Of a stretch of DNA of 64,000 bases, positions 49,363 through 57,915 are shown piece by piece (positions within the stretch are counted from its first letter, which is position 1; each line of letters begins with the position of its first letter). Made by a program: the position numbers and the translations under genes. The notes under the pieces were generated by a model. That model made no database searches. It was not told the origin of the DNA and saw only the letters and a program-made list of their open reading frames with translations. The DNA is from Campylobacterales bacterium. GTDB taxonomy: Bacteria; Campylobacterota; Campylobacteria; Campylobacterales; Sulfurimonadaceae. The stretch is from positions 1-64,000 of the forward strand of contig JAPLGM010000018.1 of assembly GCA_026390165.1 (NCBI GenBank), in the 5' to 3' direction.

Positions 49363-51866
49363 GATTTTGACCACTCCGTTATTTTATCGATGTAGTGTTG
49401 CGCGTATTTCTCTCCATTACTCTCTTGATTGGCTTGAATGGTAAGATTAAGATGGTCATTATATTGATCAGGAAGCATTAAGATCCAATCGGTATCGTTA
49501 AACCAAATTTTCACTCCATCGAGTGTTGACGATTTCTTTCCCTTTGAATCTTCGAGAAATTTGCGCATCATTTTCCCTTTGAGAGCTTGAGAACACGGGA
49601 TTTGATAGGTATGGTAGAAAAAGTGGGGTAAATCGGCAATGAGCTTGGAAAGCTTGGTATTATGATGGACAATCATCTCCAAAATTTTCAGCGCTGCATA
49701 CATTGAATCTCGGTGGGTTGCAAATTCGATAAATGCAAAGTTCCCCTCTCCTGTCGCCACCAAATCGTATTTCTTCATCTCTTCAGCTTTGAAGTTCGCG
49801 TATTGTCCCCGTTCTATTTCCAAATAGTCAAAAGAAACAATATCAGCAGCCCACGTCGGCAAGAAGACGCGTCGTATCTCCCCTTTTTCTTTTGCCTCCA
49901 TATTTAATAGAGTCATGACAACATGCAATGCAGTTTGTTTACTAAGAATCGTCCCCTCATCGCACATTATATCAAGCCGTTGACCGTGAGGATAGATCAT
50001 AAACCCAGCATCTAAACTGAGAGCTTTAATAACGGCACTCATATCCCCATGCGAACGTTTGACCAACGTATTAATGTTAGAGAGACGCTGTTCATCGGGA
50101 TAAGCGTTGAACATAATATTCTCCACTCCCAAATCATTTAATATCTCAGGAAAAATTTCGGATGCCATACCGTGCATCATATCCACCGCAACACGGCAAT
50201 CGAGGCATTTGAACCGATGCGATTCCAAAAGTGATTTTATCTCATTGGTGTAGCTTTTATACTCTTGCTTGTGATGAGAGGGATAAATCTGACCGATTCG
50301 TGAATAATCAACCCGTCTAAACGTCTCTTTAAAAAACGCTTTTTCGACCTTTTTCGCCATATCGGTATTGATCCGAATCCCTTCGTGATTGTAAAATGTG
50401 ATGACGGTACTGGTGGGATCATCAATTTTTTGGTGAAAGTGGACACCCGCCATATACTGTTCATGAAAAGAGAGGCTGCATCGCATCACCGCTGATGAAA
50501 TAGCATTGTAATCAAGAACATCTACCCCCGCTGAAAGCAATCCCCCCAAAAATGCCCGCTTGAGCATACGGGAACTTTTATCGTAGCTTCGTGATACCAC
50601 CACAGTAGAACCCACAGGAAGTTGTGCTCCGAACGCTTCGGCGAGTTTCGTTGCCATTTCACAAGAGAGCTCAACATTGGATTTTCCAATTACCATCCCA
50701 TCTTCAAAAATGGAGTTTTTATATCGGCTTCCTAAAATAACGCTGCGACTTACAATAGCCGCATCTTCGATCACTTTGTAGGGCCAAATAGTGACATCTT
50801 TTTCAACGGTTACCAACTGACCGATTTCACACCCCTCTGCCAAAATCATCCCTGATTTCGCGGTGACATTTTTTCCGATAGTGTTATTGCAACAGATAAC
50901 ACATCCATCCAATTTTGAATTGTTTCCAATGACCACATCATCCCAAATGACCGTGTTGCTTATTTTGGAGGAAGCGCCGATCACGACATTATCCCCGATG
51001 ACGACATTGTTGAGTTTTGCCCCTTTTTTAATCGTTACATTATTGCCGATCACGACAATACCCGTAATCTCAATGCGTTCATCGAAAAGATTGTCATCTT
51101 CACAAATCAGAACACCCTCAGGATATTTAATCGCTTCTCCCCCCATTTGAAATTTTATTTTTCCTGCGAGTATATCTTCGTAGACATCACGGTAGCTTTC
51201 AGGATTACCAACGTCACGCCAATAACCTGACGCGTATCCTGCCATCAACTTGATCCCCTGACGCATGAGGAGAGGAAAGAGATCTTTCGCAAAATCGAAA
51301 TTCTCATTTTTGGGGATATAGTCGAGGATTTCGGGTTCGATAATATAAATACCCGTATTGATCGTATCGCTAAACACTTCGCCCCAGCTTGGCTTTTCGA
51401 GAAATTTCTCGATCTCCCCCTCTTCGTTGGCAATAACAACCCCAAATTCAAGGGGATTTTCAACTGAGGTAAGGGTTATCGTGAGTTTGGAGTGTTTGCT
51501 AGCGTGATAATCAAAAATCTTTTGAAAATCAAAATCGGTCACCAAATCACCGCTGATAATGATGAAGTTTTCATCTCCAATAACCTCTTGGGCTTTTTTA
51601 ACGGCACCTGCTGTTCCGTAATCATCATCAGGGACAATATAGGTGATCGAAATACCCCAGTCGCTGCCGTCTTTAAAATACTCTTTAATCACATCAGGCT
51701 TGAAATAAAGCAAAATAATAAATTCTTTGATCCCCAAATCGCGTAAACTGACAATAGTATGCTCCATCATGGGACGATTCATAATAGGCAACATAGGCTT
51801 AGGAATAGAGTTAGTAAGTGGTTGTATTCGTGTCCCAAACCCTCCTGCCATAACGACTGCTTTCAT
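49359..51866 (-). CDS. NDP-sugar pyrophosphorylase / phosphoglucomutase-phosphomannomutase fusion
   Basis: KAVVMAGGFGTRIQPLT nucleotidyltransferase, left-handed beta-helix repeats, C-terminal PMM/PGM-like domain. Confidence 0.88.
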   Translation of the reverse strand: MKAVVMAGGFGTRIQPLTNSIPKPMLPIMNRPMMEHTIVSLRDLGIKEFIILLYFKPDVIKEYFKDGSDWGISITYIVPDDDYGTAGAVKKAQEVIGDENFIIISGDLVTDFDFQKIFDYHASKHSKLTITLTSVENPLEFGVVIANEEGEIEKFLEKPSWGEVFSDTINTGIYIIEPEILDYIPKNENFDFAKDLFPLLMRQGIKLMAGYASGYWRDVGNPESYRDVYEDILAGKIKFQMGGEAIKYPEGVLICEDDNLFDERIEITGIVVIGNNVTIKKGAKLNNVVIGDNVVIGASSKISNTVIWDDVVIGNNSKLDGCVICCNNTIGKNVTAKSGMILAEGCEIGQLVTVEKDVTIWPYKVIEDAAIVSRSVILGSRYKNSIFEDGMVIGKSNVELSCEMATKLAEAFGAQLPVGSTVVVSRSYDKSSRMLKRAFLGGLLSAGVDVLDYNAISSAVMRCSLSFHEQYMAGVHFHQKIDDPTSTVITFYNHEGIRINTDMAKKVEKAFFKETFRRVDYSRIGQIYPSHHKQEYKSYTNEIKSLLESHRFKCLDCRVAVDMMHGMASEIFPEILNDLGVENIMFNAYPDEQRLSNINTLVKRSHGDMSAVIKALSLDAGFMIYPHGQRLDIMCDEGTILSKQTALHVVMTLLNMEAKEKGEIRRVFLPTWAADIVSFDYLEIERGQYANFKAEEMKKYDLVATGEGNFAFIEFATHRDSMYAALKILEMIVHHNTKLSKLIADLPHFFYHTYQIPCSQALKGKMMRKFLEDSKGKKSSTLDGVKIWFNDTDWILMLPDQYNDHLNLTIQANQESNGEKYAQHYIDKITEWSKS

Positions 51867-51995
51867 TGTGCTCCTTCGTGAAAAAAGTTATTTTAGAATA
51901 ATATGATGATAACATACAATTTGTGTAATTCATGAAGTTATTATAAAATATCTATGATTATAATTAATGATTGATTCTATTTCGTTACATATTTA

Positions 51996-53390
51996 TTACA
52001 CCCTATCCATAAACTGCTCGTGTATCGCGTTAAACTGATCGATATTCTCAAATACAAGATCAACAAGATGGGGATCAAACTGTTTTCCCCGTTGCTCTTT
52101 CAAATATTTCAAAACCTCTTCCAGCGTCCATGCAGACTTGTACACCCTCTTTGTTCTAAGGGCATCAAATACATCGGCAATGGCAGTAATTCGTCCAAAA
52201 ATATGTATTTCTTCCCCACGAAGCCCTTTTGGATAGCCCATCCCATCCCAACGCTCATGATGTTCGTATGCTACAATAGCAGCGGATTGAAGAAGAGGTC
52301 GGGGGGAGTTTTTGAAAAAGGACCAGCCGATATGCGCATGACCTTTCATAACCTCATACTCGTCCATCTCCAATTTAGCCGGTTTATTTAAAATAGCGTC
52401 AGGGATACCTATCTTTCCTATATCGTGCATTGGAGCTACTGCCCATAATAATTCGACTTCTTTGTCACTTAACCCGTACTCCTTACCCAATATTTTAGCG
52501 TATTCGGCAACACGGCGGACGTGATACGCGGTCTCTTTTGAACGGCTCTCCCCCACATACCCAAGCATCATCAGCAACTCTTTTTGATCGGCTACAATCT
52601 CATTTTTGAGTTCTACTATTTCGGTAATATTATTGCGAAGACTGATGTATTCGATAATCTCACCCTTGCTATCGAGAATCGGACTGACAATCGTATCCAC
52701 ATAATAGCTACTCCCATCTTTTTTGCGATTTTTAAGGATTCCATTCCAAATTTTCTTGGATTGGATTGTATTCCACATCTCCTCATACAATGAAGCTTGG
52801 ACATCCTCATGACGAACAATCTTATGTCCTTTTCCCATGAGCTCCTCGCGGGTATAACCGCTTATTTCACAAAATTTATCATTCGCATACGTAATACGCC
52901 CAAGGAGATCCGTTTTGGTGACGAAGCTGTTAATATCAACGATGTCACGGTATTGTTTTAGAAGCTCTTTATTTTCAGAGAGCTCCTCGGCAAGATTTCT
53001 TTGCGCCGTACGAAGTTTGAGCTGTGTCGCCACCCGCGCTAACAGTTCACGTCGTAAGAAGGGTTTAGAGATATAATCAACGGCACCCGCTTCAAATGCC
53101 GCTACAAGAGACTCTTCGTCGTTCTTGGCAGTCAAAAAGATGATGGGGATATCGGCATAGTGAGGATCACTCTGCAACCGTTTGCACGTCTCTAATCCAT
53201 CCATAATGGGCATCATCATATCCAGAAGAATCAGATCAATGGCATTCTTCTGTACCCGTTCTATCGCTTGTTCCCCATTCATTGCATAGAGTATTCGGCA
53301 CTCCACCGACTCTTTTAGAACATTAGAGACCACTTGAATATTCCGTGGTTCATCATCCACTACTAATATAATAGGTATACTCAACATCAT
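51996..53390 (-). CDS. Response regulator with PAS and HD-GYP domains
   Basis: REC N-terminus, PAS, HDIGKIGIPD...HHERWDGMGYPKGL HD-GYP motif. Confidence 0.92.
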   Translation of the reverse strand: MMLSIPIILVVDDEPRNIQVVSNVLKESVECRILYAMNGEQAIERVQKNAIDLILLDMMMPIMDGLETCKRLQSDPHYADIPIIFLTAKNDEESLVAAFEAGAVDYISKPFLRRELLARVATQLKLRTAQRNLAEELSENKELLKQYRDIVDINSFVTKTDLLGRITYANDKFCEISGYTREELMGKGHKIVRHEDVQASLYEEMWNTIQSKKIWNGILKNRKKDGSSYYVDTIVSPILDSKGEIIEYISLRNNITEIVELKNEIVADQKELLMMLGYVGESRSKETAYHVRRVAEYAKILGKEYGLSDKEVELLWAVAPMHDIGKIGIPDAILNKPAKLEMDEYEVMKGHAHIGWSFFKNSPRPLLQSAAIVAYEHHERWDGMGYPKGLRGEEIHIFGRITAIADVFDALRTKRVYKSAWTLEEVLKYLKEQRGKQFDPHLVDLVFENIDQFNAIHEQFMDRV

Positions 53391-55564
53391 CTCTCAGCCC
53401 CCCATTTTTTTCGATACAGCACGTACCCTTTTAATAAATCTTCGACACTCATAATATCAAAACTTTCACATCCGTTTTTGAGTTTGCTCGCGTATTCGAT
53501 TATTGCATTCATCCCATAGCTGTTTCCGATCTTCTCCAACTCATCGGCAAAGGTGTATGCCGCATCGATGTCCCCTGACTTTAGGGCATTGAGGGCGTTG
53601 GAGTCCAATTCTTTCAATGTGCCACACAGCTCATCACGACGAGACGTATCAAGTACACCAGAGAGACTCTCAACACCCTCTTCTTCAACGACGGTGGCAA
53701 CAACGGTATAGGGGAGATACTGCTGTAAAACATTCAGCAGGTGGTGACGATTGACCGGTTTTTCCAAGAGACCGTCGAATGTCGTAAAAATACGCTCATG
53801 ATCATGCTTCATCACCGATGCCGTAACGGCAACAACGGCAAATGAACGGTCGAAAAATTCACGTTGTATCGTCGCCATCGCTTCCCATCCATCCATATTT
53901 GGCATCCGTATATCCATAAAAACGAGCTGATAGGGGTGTTCTCGAATCCGTTCCAAGGCAATCACCCCATCCGACGCTTCATCAACTTCCAATCCATACC
54001 CTCGTAAAATTTCACCAAGTAACAGCCGATTTTCCGCGATATCATCAACAATAAGAATACGGCTTCGATCAAACACCAACCCATCATCACTCAAAGAAGC
54101 CTCATCATGACTAAAAAGAGCTTCTGATCGTTCAATGTGCACGAGTTCGAGGACGAAAGTGCTCCCCTCCCCTAGGTGTGACTCCACTGTAATATCCCCT
54201 CCCATTAGATGGGCTAATCGTTGACAAATAGCGAGTCCCAATCCCGTACCACCGTATTGCCGGCTATCTTGCTCATCATTTTGAATAAATGCTTCGAAAA
54301 TCTTAGTTTGATTCTTCTCTGGAATCCCGATCCCTGTATCGTGAATACTAAACATCAATGTAACCTCATCGTCAGTTTTTGATGATGGAGTTGAAAGATG
54401 AAGATGTACCGACCCTTCATGGGTAAATTTGATCGCGTTGGAGATGAGATTAATGAGAATTTGGCGCAGGTGTATCTCATCGGCAATTATCCATTCGGGA
54501 ATATTTTCATCAATACCGTAGGAAATTTCAACCCCTTTTTTTCGTCCTGCTTCGCTAAAGAGCAACATAATATTTTGGACAAAAGCTTTCACCTCCATCG
54601 GGTGCATTTCGATTTTCATGTGCCCTGCTTCGATTTTTGAAAGATCCAAAATATCATTAATGAGGGTCAAAAGTGTCCGCCCCCCGTTTTTAACCGCCTG
54701 CAAATAGCCGATGTGTTTGGGATCGGTAAGCTCTTGTTCAAGCAAATCGGAGAACCCGATGACAGAGTTAAGAGGGGTACGGATCTCATGAGACATATTC
54801 GCCAAAAATTCTGATTTTAGACGATTCGCCGAATCGGCTTCCTCTTTAGCGATTTTCAGATCGTCAATCATCGAACTCTCTTTTTCCAAAGCCTCTTCCA
54901 ATTCATACGTACGGGATTTTACTTGCTTTTCAAGCCCCACGTTGAAGTGCTGAAGCTGCCGATTCAATTCATCCAACTCTTTTTGAATCCCTATATTCTG
55001 AAGATACTGATTCGTCACATAACGGATAATATACCCCAAAACAATCGCTTCAGCAATGACCATAACCCCATGCAAATAGACATACTCAATCCCGCATCCG
55101 TAACTAAAAACCATAATAGGGGCATCCCCTAAATAGAGATTTTGCGATTGGAGATAGTTGAAGAGAAAATGGTGGACGATAATCGCGGCACTCGCCATCC
55201 ACATTGGCAAAGTGTCTTTGTAAATCGTCAAAATAGCCAATCCAATGAAGACATGAAAGTGCATCTCGATCCGACCCAAATGCTGTTGAATATAGATGGC
55301 AGTAAAGAGCATAATAGCAACCGCAGTAATAAGGCGAAACCATAACGTTCCACGCAATAAAATATACGACAGCGCACTAATACTGAGTATCACCATACTC
55401 CCTACGATCCCTAGCATATAGGTACCATAATAGCTTGAGGTGACGAATATGGCAAAAAAAGCGTGACCGAGAAGTATCCACATCATATTTTTATCGGCTT
55501 CACGATAGTCTGCGTTTAGTAACTCCCGTTGGCTTTTCGTCAAAATATTACAAGGGAGTGTCAT
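53387..55564 (-). CDS. Hybrid sensor histidine kinase with His-rich membrane sensor
   Basis: Six-TM-like N-terminus with MHFHVF and HHFLFNYLQ; NMSHEIRTPLNSVIG H-box; C-terminal REC and HPt-like region. Confidence 0.9.
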   Translation of the reverse strand: MTLPCNILTKSQRELLNADYREADKNMMWILLGHAFFAIFVTSSYYGTYMLGIVGSMVILSISALSYILLRGTLWFRLITAVAIMLFTAIYIQQHLGRIEMHFHVFIGLAILTIYKDTLPMWMASAAIIVHHFLFNYLQSQNLYLGDAPIMVFSYGCGIEYVYLHGVMVIAEAIVLGYIIRYVTNQYLQNIGIQKELDELNRQLQHFNVGLEKQVKSRTYELEEALEKESSMIDDLKIAKEEADSANRLKSEFLANMSHEIRTPLNSVIGFSDLLEQELTDPKHIGYLQAVKNGGRTLLTLINDILDLSKIEAGHMKIEMHPMEVKAFVQNIMLLFSEAGRKKGVEISYGIDENIPEWIIADEIHLRQILINLISNAIKFTHEGSVHLHLSTPSSKTDDEVTLMFSIHDTGIGIPEKNQTKIFEAFIQNDEQDSRQYGGTGLGLAICQRLAHLMGGDITVESHLGEGSTFVLELVHIERSEALFSHDEASLSDDGLVFDRSRILIVDDIAENRLLLGEILRGYGLEVDEASDGVIALERIREHPYQLVFMDIRMPNMDGWEAMATIQREFFDRSFAVVAVTASVMKHDHERIFTTFDGLLEKPVNRHHLLNVLQQYLPYTVVATVVEEEGVESLSGVLDTSRRDELCGTLKELDSNALNALKSGDIDAAYTFADELEKIGNSYGMNAIIEYASKLKNGCESFDIMSVEDLLKGYVLYRKKWGAER

Positions 55565-56139
55565 TGCATCAGCCTCTGTATGTCATGTAAAATTTGTTTT
55601 TCGGGATAAGGGTGTGTCATGTAAATTCGCTCTAGCACATAGCGGTGATTTTTACGTACCATCAAATAGAGGTTTGAAGAGTGTCCCATCTCCCCGTTAT
55701 TCTCACTCACTGCCAAATTAAAATCACGTTCCAAGGTATTGACTTCATTAAGAGTAGCATAAATTCCATGGAAATCGGGATGGAAACTTTTGGCAAAGGC
55801 ATCGGGCCAATCGGCGCTCTGGGTAGGATTGAGATTAACGAAATAAAAAGAGACATCCCGATTCTTCGCCGTAATCTTCCGATAAAGGGGAGAGAGCTCA
55901 TTCAGCGCAGGGATACAAATAGCCGTACATCCGACATATCCAAAATACAAAAGTGCTACCTTCGAGGTTTCGTGATCCAAAAATGGAGGAGAGATAGTCC
56001 CATTTTCCATCACAACCGACTGCGTCTCTTTCCCCATAAATTGAGCACTCAGCGGAAAGAGCATCAGCAACCCTATCATAAGAAGCAATAAGAAGGCACC
56101 CGATATATTTTTAAAAAAATTCAATCGCTTCCGTTCCAC
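55561..56139 (-). CDS. SCO1/SenC/PrrC-like thioredoxin-fold protein
   Basis: ALLYFGYVGCTAICIPAL (CxxxC) and distal His; GTG start at 56139 preceded by AAGGGG. Confidence 0.75.
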   Translation of the reverse strand: MERKRLNFFKNISGAFLLLLMIGLLMLFPLSAQFMGKETQSVVMENGTISPPFLDHETSKVALLYFGYVGCTAICIPALNELSPLYRKITAKNRDVSFYFVNLNPTQSADWPDAFAKSFHPDFHGIYATLNEVNTLERDFNLAVSENNGEMGHSSNLYLMVRKNHRYVLERIYMTHPYPEKQILHDIQRLMQ

Positions 56140-57082
56140 TGTTATCCCCTTCCGAAAGGGTGATTTGTAACTGAGCAACAGAGCTAAAGAGTGTTTTATC
56201 CAAATAGTGAATATCTTCTGCAATCTGATCGACAAAAACACTTTTACGCCACATCGACAAATCTTCGATAATCGCTTTAAGATAAATAGCAACAACACCA
56301 CTATTATCAAAGCTGATACTCTCAAGTGGCGTTGTTTCCAAAAGCTCCACAAGTAACGTCAGCGTATATGCCAGTTCTTTGAACTCTGTAAGATAATTCA
56401 CAACATGGATATAATCATTGAGTAAAATAATAATCTCTCGATAGGCTTCATCATCCATAGCATTTGTCAAATCAATAGAATCAACTGCTTCTTTCTCAAT
56501 AGCACCCAACTCATCAATCATCTCAAGATCGATTTCTACCTCTTGAAGATAGTGTAAAGCAGTGGTAGTATCGGTTTTATCATTACCTTGATATGTATTG
56601 CAAACTTTTGGTTTCATGCTCTCTTCTGGGTTAATCGAGCAATAAAGATACTCATCTTTTTGAAAATAATATAACTGTATATAATCACGGATGACACCGA
56701 GAAAATTATGATCTATCAGTAAAGCTATTTCAGTCAGCGTTTCATACGTTAGAATTTTCTCTTTCAACATAAACTGGAGAAGAGTGTTTTTTAGATTAAC
56801 ACAAATCATAAAAACTTCATCCAATGCAATCTGCTTTTTCTCAAAAAAGACCAACATAACCCCAATGACGGGGCAATTTCCCAACGCATGACTGCCACGT
56901 ATGATACCAAGAGCATAGTTTATTATCTTCACTCCGAAATACTGCCCATAAAACTCTGTTGTTATGTTATGCTTTTGAAGTACCGCTACTACATCGGAAT
57001 TTGACATCCACTGTTCCACTAATTCATTTTTAGCAACTTCAAAATAATCGACGTACGGCGTTAAATGTGGAAATTCCGTCAC
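56111..57082 (-). CDS. Uncharacterised helical protein, possible sensor
   Basis: ORF track, 323 aa, predicted helical; head of translationally overlapping operon. Confidence 0.7.
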   Translation of the reverse strand: MTEFPHLTPYVDYFEVAKNELVEQWMSNSDVVAVLQKHNITTEFYGQYFGVKIINYALGIIRGSHALGNCPVIGVMLVFFEKKQIALDEVFMICVNLKNTLLQFMLKEKILTYETLTEIALLIDHNFLGVIRDYIQLYYFQKDEYLYCSINPEESMKPKVCNTYQGNDKTDTTTALHYLQEVEIDLEMIDELGAIEKEAVDSIDLTNAMDDEAYREIIILLNDYIHVVNYLTEFKELAYTLTLLVELLETTPLESISFDNSGVVAIYLKAIIEDLSMWRKSVFVDQIAEDIHYLDKTLFSSVAQLQITLSEGDNSGTEAIEFF

Positions 57083-57235
57083 TCTTTTTACCTTTTCAAT
57101 AGTGATTCTCTTTAGAAAAAGAGTAGCACAGATATGTCGAAATTATGCTATTTTTATTTATTTAATTTTTTGCGATAAGTTTGCAATGTAAATACGATAA
57201 AATAGTCGATTCAAATCTGTACAGCGGAGAGTGCT

Positions 57236-57913
57236 ATGCTCGAAAAGCTCAAGAATACAACCATCCTTTTTCTCGAAGACAATGCTGAATTTGCCGCAAA
57301 TACCTCTACCTTATTACAAGTTTTTGTCGAAAAAGTCTATCATGTCGCTACTATTGCCCACGCACAAGAGATTCTCACTCACCATACGATTGAGATCATT
57401 ATTTGTGATATAAAACTCAAAAATGAAAATGGTCTCGATTTTATAGATAACGTTAGAACAACCGATACCAAAACGCCGATTCTTGTTATCAGCGGTCATA
57501 AAGATGAAGAATTTTTATTTCGTGCCATTCCACTAGGACTCACTGCCTATTTGCTCAAACCGATCAAATACGAAGCGCTGATCGATGCGCTAAACCAATG
57601 TGCGGAAGTTATTCAAACCTATCGGATGAAAAAAATAGAGCTTAAAGAGGGATGGTTTTACGATACCGAAAATAAGATTTTGGAAAAAGAGAAACAAATC
57701 TACCCCCTCAATAAAAAAGAGGCTCTTTTTATGGAACTTCTCTCTCATAATCGTGATCGGCTTATTGAGAAAGAGATGATTCACGCTTGCGTTTGGCAAG
57801 GTGAAGAGATGAGCGATTCGGCATTGACCAATTTTATCCTCCGCATCCGCAGACGATTGGGTAAAAATTTTATCTACACTATCCCCGATATGGGGTATCG
57901 GCTCAAAGCGTAA
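57236..57913 (+). CDS. OmpR-family response regulator
   Basis: LFLEDNAEFAANTS, IIICDIKLKNENGL, KPIKYEALI; winged-helix C-terminus. Confidence 0.9.
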   Translation: MLEKLKNTTILFLEDNAEFAANTSTLLQVFVEKVYHVATIAHAQEILTHHTIEIIICDIKLKNENGLDFIDNVRTTDTKTPILVISGHKDEEFLFRAIPLGLTAYLLKPIKYEALIDALNQCAEVIQTYRMKKIELKEGWFYDTENKILEKEKQIYPLNKKEALFMELLSHNRDRLIEKEMIHACVWQGEEMSDSALTNFILRIRRRLGKNFIYTIPDMGYRLKA

Positions 57914-57915
57914 AA

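Noticed and set aside
56140-56352. N-terminal extension of the SCO1-like ORF
   Set aside because: Antisense-free but lies wholly within the upstream 323-aa gene in another frame; GTG at 56139 with AAGGGG looks like the true start.
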